Shown here one piece after another: positions 14,482 through 23,390 of a DNA stretch of 48,147 nucleotides. A model generated the notes under the pieces. It saw only the letters and a list, made by a program, of their open reading frames with translations, made no database searches and was not told the DNA's origin. Origin of the DNA: DASZVN01 sp035547055 (GTDB lineage: Bacteria > Pseudomonadota > Alphaproteobacteria > Rhizobiales > Methylopilaceae); NCBI GenBank assembly GCA_035547055.1, contig DASZVN010000210.1:1-48147 (forward strand), in the 5' to 3' direction. The first letter of the stretch is position 1, and every line of letters begins with the position of its first letter. The position numbers were made by a program, and so were the translations under genes.

Positions 14482-16382
14482 TCGGCGACGCCTCCCGCCG
14501 GCGACGCGAGGCGGGGCGGCGCGAAGAGGCGCCCGATCCGCTGCACGGCCGCGACCGCCGCCCCGAAGATGCCCTCGGGCATGTAGAGGAAGAACACGAC
14601 CAGCAGCAGCCCGGTCGCGAAGGTCTTGTAGATCGCCAGCGGCTGGAACAGCGTCGGCAGCAGCGTCAGCAGCGCCACCCCGATCAGCGGTCCGACCAGC
14701 GTCGCCTCGCCGCCCACGACCAGCATCGCCACCATCTCGAGCGAGCGCGAGGTGCCGACCATCTCGGGCGACAGGAAATGGAAATAGAAGGCGTAGAGGC
14801 TGCCGGACAGGGCGGCGAGCGCCGCGCTGATGGCGACCGCCGCCACCTTGTAGCGCACGACGTTGATGCCGAGCGCCTCGGCCGCCAGCGCGTCGGTGCG
14901 GATCGCCTGGAGGGCGCGGCCGAAGCCGCCGCGCATCAGCCCGGCCAGGAGCACGACGAGAACGACGATGAGGCCGGCGACGAGGTAGTAGTTCGAGAGC
15001 GGCGTCGCGAAGTCGAAGCCTCCCACCGCGAAGGACGGGATGCCGACCAGGCCGGACGGCCCGCCCGTCACGTCCACGAGGCCGACCGCGAGCGAATCGA
15101 CCAATAGCCCGAACGCCAGCGTACCGAGGGCGAGGTAGAGGCCGCGCAGCCGCGTCGTCACCACCGACAGCACGAGCGCGCACAGCACGGCGAGCACGAC
15201 GCCCGAGAGGGTCGCGAGCAGCGGCGGCACGGCGTAGGTCGTGGCCAGGACCGCGGCGGTGTAGCCGCCGATCGCCATGAAGCCGGCCTGCCCGAGGCTG
15301 ACCTGGCCGGCGAAGCCCATCAGCACGTCGAGCCCGAGCACCGCGATGAAGACGATGCCGGTGATCACGATCGAGCTGAACCGGCCGCCCTGCGGCACCG
15401 CCAGCGGCAGTGCCAGGAGGATCGCGGCGGCGACGGCGCCGAGCGCCCAGCCGGCCCGGCCGCCGAGCCGCGAGGTGCCCTGGACGACCCGCGCCGCCTC
15501 GCGCACGTCGGCGCGCCCGCGGTCGGACGCGAACAGCCCGTTCGGACGGAACACCAGCACCGCCAGCAGCACCAGGAGCGACAGCGCGTCGGAGAACAGC
15601 GAGGACACGTAGACCGCGCCGAGCTGGCCGATGATGCCGAGCAGGAGGCCGCCGGCGACCGCGCCGGTCATCGAGGTGAGGCCGCCGATCGCGACGGCGA
15701 TGAAGCCGGAGATGGTGAAGAGGCGGCCGGCGTCGAACTGCAGCGAGGTGATCGGCGCCAGCACCACGCCGCCGACCGCGGCAATGGCGGCGGCGAGCAC
15801 GAAGGCGAAGAGCGTCACGCGCCCGACGCCGATGCCCATCAGCCGGGCGGCGACCACGTTCTCGGCGCAGGCGCGCAGCGCGAGGCCGAGAGCGGTGCGG
15901 ATCAGGAGATACCAGAGCGCGAGGACCACCAGCAGCGCCGCGCCGACGATCCAGACCCCCTGGGACGGGATGCGCAGCCCGGCGACCTCAAACGGCGTCT
16001 CGCCCGAGAACGGCGGCAGCGCGTAGGGCTGGCTGCCCCACCCGATCAGCAGCACGCCCTCGATCAGGGTGAGCAGCCCGATGGTCAGCATCAGGATGCC
16101 GCTGTTGGGGAGCCGCCCGAACGCCGGCACGAAGGTCAGCGCGCCGAGCACCGCGGCGAAGGCGGCGGTGGCGATCACCGCGGCGAGGCCGGCCGGCAGC
16201 AGCGCCCAGCCGAGCGCATGCTCCAGCCAGTACATCACCAGGGCGGCGACGACGCAGAACGCGCCCTGGGAGAGGTTGATGACGCCGGTGACCCGGTAGA
16301 CCAGCGAAAAGCCGAGCGCGACCAACGCGTAGACGCTGCCTTGCAGCAGCCCGGCGATGACGACCTGGATGAACTCGGTCAT
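14478..16382 (-). CDS. Fused LivH-LivM permease
   Basis: 634 residues, about twice the length of a single Liv permease. Residues 1 to about 290 are LivH-like (GLLQGSVYALVALGFSLVYR, VINLSQGAFCVVAAL, LALRACAENVVAARLMGI, ending FRPNGLFASDRGR). A charged linker of roughly 20 residues leads to a LivM-like half (DVLMGFAGQVSLGQAGFMAIG, LRGLYLALGTLAFGL, GGFGRALQAIRTDALAAEALGI). No internal stop or overlapping start separates the halves. Such fusions are known among Liv-type importers. It provides the whole membrane pore for the second system. Confidence 0.92.
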   Translation of the reverse strand: MTEFIQVVIAGLLQGSVYALVALGFSLVYRVTGVINLSQGAFCVVAALVMYWLEHALGWALLPAGLAAVIATAAFAAVLGALTFVPAFGRLPNSGILMLTIGLLTLIEGVLLIGWGSQPYALPPFSGETPFEVAGLRIPSQGVWIVGAALLVVLALWYLLIRTALGLALRACAENVVAARLMGIGVGRVTLFAFVLAAAIAAVGGVVLAPITSLQFDAGRLFTISGFIAVAIGGLTSMTGAVAGGLLLGIIGQLGAVYVSSLFSDALSLLVLLAVLVFRPNGLFASDRGRADVREAARVVQGTSRLGGRAGWALGAVAAAILLALPLAVPQGGRFSSIVITGIVFIAVLGLDVLMGFAGQVSLGQAGFMAIGGYTAAVLATTYAVPPLLATLSGVVLAVLCALVLSVVTTRLRGLYLALGTLAFGLLVDSLAVGLVDVTGGPSGLVGIPSFAVGGFDFATPLSNYYLVAGLIVVLVVLLAGLMRGGFGRALQAIRTDALAAEALGINVVRYKVAAVAISAALAALSGSLYAFYFHFLSPEMVGTSRSLEMVAMLVVGGEATLVGPLIGVALLTLLPTLFQPLAIYKTFATGLLLVVFFLYMPEGIFGAAVAAVQRIGRLFAPPRLASPAGGVAE

Positions 16383-16454
16383 GATGCGTGCCGCCGCGCG
16401 ACGGAGGTGCCGATCGGACCCCGATCGCGCGGCGAGGGCAAGCCCCGGCGGGCC

Positions 16455-17645
16455 TCAGCCGCCGAGCGGGGCGCCGGCCGCCTTGCTGACCACGGCCCAC
16501 ACCTTCTTGGCGGGATCCCACCGCGTCATCACCGCCTGGGTGACGTTGAGGCCGCGCTGCGGGACCTTCACGAAGTCATAGACGCCGTTGATCCCGGCGA
16601 AGCCGCTGAGCCCGGCGATGTACTGGCGCAGATCCGCCGCGCTGGCGCCGGCCTTCAGCTTCTGCAACGCCGAGACGACGATCCGCGCGGGGTCCCATGC
16701 GAAGGTCGCGGCCGCGTCGGGCCGGAGGTGCTTCGCCGCATAGGCGTCGAAGAACTCCTTCTGCGCCTGGTCGACCGCGGGATCGCTCGCCTTGCCGGTG
16801 GCGTGCGCGGTCCAGGCCGAGGACGGGATATAGAGGTCCTTCGGCAGGAAGCTCGCGTACTGCTCCATCTGGGCATAGGTCATGTTGCCGTTGGTGGTGA
16901 CCACCGGGATGGACAGGCCGGCCTGGACGATGCCCTTGAACACGGTGGCGACGGGCGCCCCGGTGCTCCAGGCGATCAGGACGTCGGCGTGCTTCGACTT
17001 CACCTCCTCCATCTGCCCGGCGACGCTCAGGTCCTTCGGGTTGAAGTGGACGTTGGCGACCAGCGTCATGCCCTTGTTCTCGGGCCGGGCGAGCACGCCC
17101 TTGATGCCGTGCTCGGCGTCCTGGCCGGAAGCGTCGGTGCTGGTGATGAGGGCGACCTTCGTCCATCCCTTGTCGCGCAGGTAGTTGATCGCCGCCGCGG
17201 CGAGGTCGAGCGTCGAGACGCTGGAGGTGAAGACGTAGGAGCCCTTGTCGGGATGGATGCCCGGCGAGTTGCAGTACATCACCGGACCGCTCTTCATCAG
17301 CGGCGCCATCGCCTTGCACATCGCGACGATGGCCGAGCCGAGAATGACCGGCGGGTGCGACGGCACGATGCCCGAGGCGAGCTGCACCGCGGTCTGCGGG
17401 CTCGACTGGTCGTCGTGGAACACGAAATGGACCGGCTGGCCGTGGATGCCGCCGCCCTTGTTCACCGTCGCCTCGAGGATCTGCAGCGCCTGCTGTTCGG
17501 ACTTGCCGAGGAACGAGCCGGGGCCGGTGAGCGGCAGCACGGCGTCGATGTTCATGGCGCCCGCCGCCATGGCCGGAGGGCCGGCGAAGAGTGCCAGCAG
17601 GGATGCGGCCGCGCCTATGGCGGTTGCCAGATGAGCCCGCTTCAT
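16455..17645 (-). CDS. Periplasmic branched-chain amino acid-type binding protein, LivK family
   Basis: 396 residues. Sec signal peptide MKRAHLATAIGAAASLLALF ending near PPAMA-AGA. The mature part starts MNIDAVLPLTGPGSFLGKSE, typical of Peripla_BP_6. The two-domain fold is apparent (HDDQSSPQTAVQLASGIV, VALITSTDASGQDAEHGI). The GGGAGGA site fits the chosen ATG. First gene of the second Liv operon. The neighbouring Rieske oxygenase makes an aromatic acid a reasonable guess for its ligand. Confidence 0.92.
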   Translation of the reverse strand: MKRAHLATAIGAAASLLALFAGPPAMAAGAMNIDAVLPLTGPGSFLGKSEQQALQILEATVNKGGGIHGQPVHFVFHDDQSSPQTAVQLASGIVPSHPPVILGSAIVAMCKAMAPLMKSGPVMYCNSPGIHPDKGSYVFTSSVSTLDLAAAAINYLRDKGWTKVALITSTDASGQDAEHGIKGVLARPENKGMTLVANVHFNPKDLSVAGQMEEVKSKHADVLIAWSTGAPVATVFKGIVQAGLSIPVVTTNGNMTYAQMEQYASFLPKDLYIPSSAWTAHATGKASDPAVDQAQKEFFDAYAAKHLRPDAAATFAWDPARIVVSALQKLKAGASAADLRQYIAGLSGFAGINGVYDFVKVPQRGLNVTQAVMTRWDPAKKVWAVVSKAAGAPLGG

Positions 17646-17775
17646 TGGTGTCCTCCCGTTGCAGCAATCGTGGATTGATCGTCCGGCCGCAACCGCAGGA
17701 GGCGATGCCGCGTCGCGACAGGCGACAATCTTCTTAGTGATCTAACATACGCGTCCCGGCGTCGCCAGCCTGCCC
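17646..17775 (-). promoter_or_regulatory. Promoter region of the second Liv operon
   Basis: 130 bp between livK and the end of the MarR gene. Contains the dyad TCTTAGTGATCTAA at 17732-17745, about 87 bp upstream of the livK start codon. Confidence 0.5.
17732..17745. promoter_or_regulatory. TCTTAG-TG-ATCTAA dyad, putative MarR operator
   Basis: Inverted arms TTAG/CTAA separated by four bases. The same 14-mer with only the two middle bases different occurs at 19804-19817 on the opposite strand. The MarR gene lies between the two sites. Confidence 0.6.
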
Positions 17776-18420
17776 TCACGACGGGAGCTTGCCGGATTCC
17801 CGGCGCTGGTGGCCGGATGCGGCGCGGGCGCGCGCGACCTCCCGGGTCGAGGGGATGCGCATCTGAAGACCGATCGCGGCGGCCTCGTCCTCGGCGAGAT
17901 TGACCACCATCGCCAGAAGCGCGCGCCGCATCGCGGCGGCGTCGGCCGCCTTCACGCCCCGCAGCGCGATTTCGTTGACCTCGACGGCGAGCGGCACCAG
18001 CTTCGCCTTCAGCGTCCTGCCTGCCGGCGTCAGGTAGACATGGATCTTCTTGCGGTTGCCGAGCCGTTTCCGGCGCTCGATCAAGCCCAGCATCTCCATC
18101 GTCTTGAGCGCGGCCACGGTGGTCGGCTCCATCACGCCGACGGCGGCGCTGAGGTCGGTCTGGCTGAGGCCGTCGCCCTCCCACAAGACGCGCAGGAACT
18201 GCCAGTGCCCGAACGACAGCTCGTGCTGGGCCAGCCGCAGCTGCAGGCTGCGGGAGAGGCCGCGCGCCGCGTCGCGGACGAGATGGGCGGTGCGGTCGTC
18301 CGGCGCGCCCGACAGCCAGTGCTCGAGCATGAGCTGGTTCGGCACGTCGCGCATGCGGACCTTGCGGGACTTCGGGCCTGCGCGATCCGATGCGGGGGTG
18401 GGAGGCTTCGCCTTCGCCAA
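17776..18420 (-). CDS. MarR-family transcriptional regulator
   Basis: 214 residues. A winged helix occupies about residues 55-150: ELSFGHWQFLRVLWEGDGLS, then the recognition region QTDLSAAVGVMEPTTVAALKTM and wing LIERRKRLGNRKKIHVYL. The N-terminal ~30 residues are basic and the C-terminus is Arg-rich. The start is TTG at 18418-18420 with AGAGAG upstream; the ATG 22 codons later is an alternative. MarR regulators of this type repress aromatic-degradation genes and respond to the aromatic acid. Two matching dyads flank the gene at distance, before livK and before the oxygenase. Confidence 0.9.
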   Translation of the reverse strand: MAKAKPPTPASDRAGPKSRKVRMRDVPNQLMLEHWLSGAPDDRTAHLVRDAARGLSRSLQLRLAQHELSFGHWQFLRVLWEGDGLSQTDLSAAVGVMEPTTVAALKTMEMLGLIERRKRLGNRKKIHVYLTPAGRTLKAKLVPLAVEVNEIALRGVKAADAAAMRRALLAMVVNLAEDEAAAIGLQMRIPSTREVARARAASGHQRRESGKLPS

Positions 18421-18517
18421 TACCAGTTCTCTCGTCTGGGGCAGCCGGATTGGCCGCCGGCGGCGGACAGACAGAGCACGAATCCTCCCGCCCCGGAAGG
18501 ATCGGGCAGGCCGGTGG

Positions 18518-19711
18518 TCAACCGGCGCCGGCGACCGGCACTTGGCGCTCCAGGGCGATCTCGCGACCCTCGCGCGCCGAGCGCAGCATCGCCGTGCAGA
18601 CCTCCAGCGTCGCGAGCCCCCAGGCTCCCGAATGCACCGGCGGCGTTCCGTGCACGACGGCGGCGTAGAGCTCGTCGACGACCTCGGCCCGCGGCACGGC
18701 CGGCGCGGGCAGGGGATGCAGCGCGCGCTCGCGGTCGCCGTAGATCATGACGCCGGTCGGCAGCGGTCTCAGATCCGCCTTGCCGCAGCTTGCGAGGAGG
18801 AGCCCGAAATGCTCGTGCAGCTTCGGCTCGGCTCCCGCGCCGGGTCCCGCAGCGCCGGCGCCGTAGGCCCGCGTCTCCTTCAGCCGCACCTCGGCCGCCG
18901 GATCGGCCGCCGCGGCGAGCCGGCGCCGCGCGAGGCCGTACTCGTCCGGGTCGCGCGGCGACCCGGTCTCGCCGGACCAGCCGCAGAACTCGTCGGTGTC
19001 GAAGTGGCCGTAGCCGCTATAGGTCAGCGATGCGGTGATGCCGCCGGCAAAGGTGATGAGCGCAGCGTAGGCGCCCTCGGTGCGGCGGGAATCGTCCCAG
19101 TCGCCGACGATGGCGCGCACCGTCTGCGCCATCCCGCCGGCGAGAAGGCGCACGATGTCGACCTGGTGGGCGCCCTGGCTGAACAGCACGCCGCCGCCCT
19201 CAGCGCTGTCGAGCTCCTCGATGCGGCGAGGGCGATAGACGAAGTCGGTGAAGTTCAGCGCCGTCATCATGCGGAGCGGGCCGTAGGTGCCGCCTGCGAT
19301 CATCGCGCGGGTCACGGCGATCGGCGCATCGAAGCTGTGGCTGTGGCCGACGATCAGGTGCACGCCGGCGGCGCGGCAGGCATCGACCATGCGCTCCGCG
19401 TCCGCGAGCGCCACCGCCATGGGCTTCTCGACCAGCACGTGCTTGCCTGCGGCGGCGGCGGCGAGGACATGCTCGGCGTGCATCTGGTGCGGCGTCGCGA
19501 CGTAGACGGCATCGACCTCGGGATCGGCGGCGAGCGCCGCGACGTCGGCATAGGCGCGGCCGCCGAACTCGGCGACGAAGCGCGCCCGCGCCTCGGGCCG
19601 CGGGTCGGCAACGGCCACGAGCTGCACCCGCGGGTCGGCGCGGAAGGTCGGCAGCATCAGCATGAAGCCGCGGCCGAGCCCGACGGCGCCGATGCGCAGC
19701 GGCGGTTCCAT
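18518..19711 (-). CDS. Gfo/Idh/MocA-family oxidoreductase
   Basis: 397 residues from the ATG at 19709-19711 (AAAGGGA upstream); a start 21 codons earlier is possible. Rossmann motif IGAVGLGRGFML, the family hallmark KHVLVEKPMAVAL, and the substrate-side region GGGVLFSQGAHQVDIVRLL with the conserved His. In phthalate catabolism the cis-4,5-dihydrodiol is oxidised to 4,5-dihydroxyphthalate by a Gfo/Idh/MocA enzyme (Pht4), and here the gene is head-to-head with a phthalate-dioxygenase-like Rieske protein. That parallel is the basis for suggesting a dihydrodiol dehydrogenase; the real substrate is unknown. Confidence 0.88.
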   Translation of the reverse strand: MEPPLRIGAVGLGRGFMLMLPTFRADPRVQLVAVADPRPEARARFVAEFGGRAYADVAALAADPEVDAVYVATPHQMHAEHVLAAAAAGKHVLVEKPMAVALADAERMVDACRAAGVHLIVGHSHSFDAPIAVTRAMIAGGTYGPLRMMTALNFTDFVYRPRRIEELDSAEGGGVLFSQGAHQVDIVRLLAGGMAQTVRAIVGDWDDSRRTEGAYAALITFAGGITASLTYSGYGHFDTDEFCGWSGETGSPRDPDEYGLARRRLAAAADPAAEVRLKETRAYGAGAAGPGAGAEPKLHEHFGLLLASCGKADLRPLPTGVMIYGDRERALHPLPAPAVPRAEVVDELYAAVVHGTPPVHSGAWGLATLEVCTAMLRSAREGREIALERQVPVAGAG

Positions 19712-19872
19712 CCGGCAAATCCCTTTCTCGGTCCCGCCCGTTCGGGATGCCCCGCACCCGGCGCCGTGGGCCATTGGACACCGCTTGTGTCACGCTGTAA
19801 TAATTAGATGGCTAAGATGATTCAATCCCGCGGCGGTCCGCCTCGTCCGGTGCCGCGGGAGGGAGAGCGCTG
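19712..19872. promoter_or_regulatory. Divergent promoter region, dehydrogenase / Rieske oxygenase
   Basis: 161 bp between start codons of the two divergent genes, with an A/T-rich core (about 19795-19825) that includes the putative MarR dyad. A single bound dimer could control both genes. Confidence 0.5.
19804..19817. promoter_or_regulatory. TTAGATGGCTAAGA dyad, putative MarR operator
   Basis: Its reverse complement is TCTTAG-CC-ATCTAA, identical in 12 of 14 positions to the livK site at 17732-17745. It lies midway between divergent catabolic genes, a usual place for a MarR operator. Confidence 0.6.
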
Positions 19873-21168
19873 ATGACACCCGAGGAAAACGACCTCATCT
19901 GCCGCGTCGAGGGCAAGGCGCCGATGGGCGAGATCATGCGCCGGCACTGGATCCCGGCCTGCATGTCGGAGGAGGTCGCGGAGCCCGACGGCGCGCCGGT
20001 CCGCGCCCGCCTGCTCGGCGAGGACCTCGTGGTGTTCCGCGACAGCAACGGCCGCCTCGGCGTGCTGGGCGAGCGCTGCCCGCACCGGGGCGCGTCGCTG
20101 GCCTTCGGCCGCAACGAGGAATGCGGCCTGCGCTGCCTCTATCACGGCTGGAAGTTCGACATCGACGGCAACGTCCTCGACATGACGTCCGAGCCGCCCG
20201 ACTCGCGCATGCGCCAGACGACGAAGCACAAGGCCTATCCGGCCCACGAGAGCGCCGGCTTCGTGTGGGTCTACATGGGGCCGGCCGAGGAGATGCGCCC
20301 GTTCGAGCCGCCGGCCTGGCTGCCGACGCCGGACACCCGCATCAGCATCGTGAAGATCCACACCGCCTGCAACTGGGCGCAGGTGCTGGAGGGCTCGATC
20401 GACTCGGCGCACTCCTCCTCGCTGCACTCCTCCAACATGCCGGCCGCGGCGGTGAACGGCGCGATGGCGACGCGCACGGCGTGGCCGCGGCCGTCGAACG
20501 ACAAGGCGCCGCGGCTCCAGATCCAGCACACCAGCTTCGGCTTCCGCTATGCGGCCATCCGCAAGCCGATCCTCAATCCCGAGAGCACCGAATACATCCG
20601 CACGACGCTGTTCATCGCGCCCTTCACCGTGCTGATCCCGCCGAACAACCTCTACAACCTCGCGCAGATGCTCATCCCGATCGACGACACCAACACCATG
20701 TTCTACTGGGTGGCGTGGCACGAGACCGAGGGCATCGACCAGGAGGCCTGGCGCAAGTTCTGCGTGGCGCAGGTCGGCATCGACCTCGACGAGAACTATC
20801 GCAAGATCCGCACGCTGGAGAACAATTTCCTCCAGGACCGCCAGGCGATGAAGCTCGGCGACTTCACCGGCATCAAGGGCATCCCGGCGCAGGACATGGC
20901 GATGTGGGAGTCCATGGGCCCGATCGCCGACCGCACCGTCGACCGCCTCGGCTCGAGCGACCTCGCGATCGTGCATTTCCGCCGCCAGATGCTCGCTGCG
21001 GCCAAAGAGATGCGGGCCGGCGGCCCGGCCATCGGCACGACCGAGCCGCACGTCCCGCACGTCAAGCTCGCCTCGTTCCAGGGCATCGTGTCCAAGGGCA
21101 CGGACTGGCGCACGCTCGGCGTCGCGCCCGAGGAGCTGGCCCTGAACGCCGCCCAGCCTGCCGCCTGA
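19873..21168 (+). CDS. Rieske non-heme iron oxygenase, phthalate 4,5-dioxygenase-like oxygenase component
   Basis: 431 residues. Rieske centre C69-P-H71 and C88-x2-H91 with 16 residues between, as in phthalate-type (type IA) oxygenases. The mononuclear iron site is D177-x2-H180-x4-H185 (SIDSAHSSSLH), preceded by N167-W-A-Q-V-L-E173. AGGGAGAG precedes the ATG. Enzymes of this group take electrons from a separate FMN/2Fe-2S reductase and dihydroxylate, demethylate or otherwise oxidise aromatic acids. No reductase gene is visible in the window. Divergent from the Gfo/Idh gene and followed by an M20 deacylase gene. Confidence 0.93.
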   Translation: MTPEENDLICRVEGKAPMGEIMRRHWIPACMSEEVAEPDGAPVRARLLGEDLVVFRDSNGRLGVLGERCPHRGASLAFGRNEECGLRCLYHGWKFDIDGNVLDMTSEPPDSRMRQTTKHKAYPAHESAGFVWVYMGPAEEMRPFEPPAWLPTPDTRISIVKIHTACNWAQVLEGSIDSAHSSSLHSSNMPAAAVNGAMATRTAWPRPSNDKAPRLQIQHTSFGFRYAAIRKPILNPESTEYIRTTLFIAPFTVLIPPNNLYNLAQMLIPIDDTNTMFYWVAWHETEGIDQEAWRKFCVAQVGIDLDENYRKIRTLENNFLQDRQAMKLGDFTGIKGIPAQDMAMWESMGPIADRTVDRLGSSDLAIVHFRRQMLAAAKEMRAGGPAIGTTEPHVPHVKLASFQGIVSKGTDWRTLGVAPEELALNAAQPAA

Positions 21169-21207
21169 GCGCGATGCAGGGGCCCGCTCTGCATCGGGAC
21201 AACGGTA

Positions 21208-22368
21208 TTGAACCCACCAGACCAGGCGATTGAGCTGCTCGACCGGCTGGTCTCGTTCCCGACCGTCAGCCGCGACGGCAATCTGCGCCTGATCGACTTC
21301 GTTCGCGAGCGCCTCCGCGCCGTGGGCGTGTCCGCGACGCTCGTCCCGAGCCCGGGCGGCGACAAAGCCGCCCTCTTCGCCACCGTCGGCCCGGCGCGGG
21401 ACAACGGTATCGTCCTTTCGGCCCATACCGACGTCGTTCCGGTCGACGGGCAGCCCTGGACCAGCGATCCCTTCCGGCTGACCGAGCGCGGCGGCCGCCT
21501 GATCGGGCGCGGCGCGCTCGACATGAAAGCCTATCTCGCCTGCATCCTTGCGATCGTGCCGGAAGCGGCGCGCGGCCGTCTTTCCCGCCCCCTCCACCTG
21601 GCCTTCAGCTACGACGAGGAAATCGGCTGCCAGGGCATCCGCCCTCTGCTCGGCGCCATGGCGGCGGCGGGCATCAGGGCGAGCGGCTGCGTCGTGGGCG
21701 AGCCGACCGGCATGCGGATCGTCCGTGGCCACAAGGGCAAGCTCGCCGGCAGCATCGTCTGCACCGGGAAGGCGGCGCATTCGGCGCTCCCCCATCTCGG
21801 TCTCAACGCCATTCATCTCGGCGCCGACATGGTCGGCGCGTTGCGCCGGATCCAGGCCGACATCGAGGCGCAGGGCGCTCGCGACGACGCCTATGCGGTG
21901 CCGTTCACGACCGTCCATGTCGGCACGATCCATGGCGGCACGGCGCTGAACGTCATCCCCGAACGATGCGCCATCAGCTTCGAAATCCGCCACCTTGCCG
22001 ACGACGACCCGCACGCGGTTCTCGATCGCATTCGCGAGGCGGCGGGCCGCCTCGGCGCCGCCGCCCGGAAGTCTTGCGAGGGCGCGGACATCGCGGTGGC
22101 GATCGACAACGCGTATCCCGGCCTGGAGACGCCGCCGGGGGCGGAGATCGTTCGGCTGGCACAGGCCGCAGGCGGCATCGACGCCGGCGAAAAGGTGACG
22201 TTCGGCACCGAAGCCGGCGTCTTTCAGGAGGCGCTCGGAATCCCGTCGATCGTCTGCGGACCGGGCGACATGGTGCGTGCCCACAAGGCCGACGAATATG
22301 TCACGCGCGAGGAGCTCGGCGCATGTGAAGCCTTCCTGCGCCGTCTCGTGGGCGAGCTGGCGGCGTGA
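21208..22368 (+). CDS. M20-family metallopeptidase, acetylornithine deacetylase-like
   Basis: 386 residues. Dizinc motifs: H73-T-D75 (VLSAHTDVVPV), D in RGALDMKAYLA, the EE pair in YDEEIGCQG, E in VGEPTGM, and C-terminal TEAGVFQ region; the dimerisation lid VCTGKAAHSALPHLGLNAI is intact. Closest to ArgE-type deacetylases, which cleave N-acyl amino acids. The start is TTG at 21208-21210; no in-frame ATG or GTG fits better. It begins 39 bp after the Rieske gene. In this context it may deacylate an N-acyl conjugate rather than serve arginine synthesis; that is inference. Confidence 0.88.
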   Translation: MNPPDQAIELLDRLVSFPTVSRDGNLRLIDFVRERLRAVGVSATLVPSPGGDKAALFATVGPARDNGIVLSAHTDVVPVDGQPWTSDPFRLTERGGRLIGRGALDMKAYLACILAIVPEAARGRLSRPLHLAFSYDEEIGCQGIRPLLGAMAAAGIRASGCVVGEPTGMRIVRGHKGKLAGSIVCTGKAAHSALPHLGLNAIHLGADMVGALRRIQADIEAQGARDDAYAVPFTTVHVGTIHGGTALNVIPERCAISFEIRHLADDDPHAVLDRIREAAGRLGAAARKSCEGADIAVAIDNAYPGLETPPGAEIVRLAQAAGGIDAGEKVTFGTEAGVFQEALGIPSIVCGPGDMVRAHKADEYVTREELGACEAFLRRLVGELAA

Positions 22369-22393
22369 GAGCGGACAGCGGCGTTCCGGACGC

Positions 22394-23311
22394 TCAGTCG
22401 GCCCCGGGAAGCGAGCCGCCCTGGACGAGCTCGCAGCACAGCTCCTGGAAGGCGAGCGCGGTCCGTGTCTGGCGATAGCCCTTGAGGGTCGCGAGGCCGG
22501 CGCTCAGCGCGCGATGATCTCCCTCCAGCGACACGTAGGACAGGAGGCGTCCGTCGAGCGAGGCGTGGTTCTTCGGCCGCACGTTGGCGAGGCCGTAGCA
22601 GCCGCCGCGCGCGACCAGGCTGCGGATGACCTCGAGCTGCTCGAACTCCGCTTCGACCCGCGGCCGAAGCCCGCTGTGGAAGAACAGCGACATGAAGTAG
22701 TCGCGGCTGAGCGGCAGGTCGAGCAGGATGAGCGGCTCGTCGGCGAGCTCCTGCAGGGTGATGCTCCGGCGCGCCGCGAGGCGGTGGTCGGCGGCGAAGA
22801 AGGCGTAGGGCGGCAGCCGCGCGAGCGGGTCGAGCCCGATGTCGCCGGGAATGTCGAGGTCGTAGGTGATCGCGAGCGCGATCTCGCCGCGCCGCAGCCG
22901 CACGAACAGCGCCTCCTGGTCGGCCGCGGTCACGCGCACCCGCGCGCGGGGATATCTCGCGTGGAAGGCGTGAACCAGCGCCGGGATGACGTGCGGATAG
23001 AGCGTGACGAGGCAGCCGATCGCGATCGTCCCCGCGACCTCGCCCGACATCTCGCTGGCGATCGCCTGCAGCTCGTCGGCGTGGTGGAGCAGCGCCTTGG
23101 CATTGCGCAGGAACTCCTCGCCCACCGGGGTCAGCGACAGGCCGCGGGCATGGTGGCGGATGAAGAGCTGGATGCCGAGCTCGGCTTCAAGATGGGCGAT
23201 GGCGGCCGAGATCGAGGGCGGCGAGATGTTGATCCGCTCGGCGGCGAGGGTCAGGCTGCCGACCTCGCCCGTCGCCACGAAATATTCGAGCTGGCGCAGC
23301 GTGAAACGCAT
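22394..23311 (-). CDS. LysR-family transcriptional regulator
   Basis: 305 residues from MRFTLRQLEYFVATGEVGSL; an ATG four codons upstream is also possible. The HTH is at residues 15-60 (LTLAAERINISPPSISAAIAHLE), followed by a PBP2-type effector domain (TIAIGCLVTLYPHVIPALVHAF, LAITYDLDI). It converges on the M20 gene (25-bp gap) and lies upstream in the same orientation as the DUF1028/RidA/HpaB-like operon's end, so it could control either that operon or the Rieske block. No LysR box was placed with confidence. Confidence 0.92.
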   Translation of the reverse strand: MRFTLRQLEYFVATGEVGSLTLAAERINISPPSISAAIAHLEAELGIQLFIRHHARGLSLTPVGEEFLRNAKALLHHADELQAIASEMSGEVAGTIAIGCLVTLYPHVIPALVHAFHARYPRARVRVTAADQEALFVRLRRGEIALAITYDLDIPGDIGLDPLARLPPYAFFAADHRLAARRSITLQELADEPLILLDLPLSRDYFMSLFFHSGLRPRVEAEFEQLEVIRSLVARGGCYGLANVRPKNHASLDGRLLSYVSLEGDHRALSAGLATLKGYRQTRTALAFQELCCELVQGGSLPGAD

Positions 23312-23390
23312 GTCGGTTCGCATCGCCTGGGGAAGGTCGCGACGGTATCAACCGCCCCGCAGGCGGTAAAGCATGCGGGCTGCCGCCGCC

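Noticed and set aside
19822..22284. 820-codon minus-strand frame opposite the Rieske and M20 genes
   Set aside because: The plus strand encodes two complete, motif-bearing enzymes; the antisense product has no recognisable motif.
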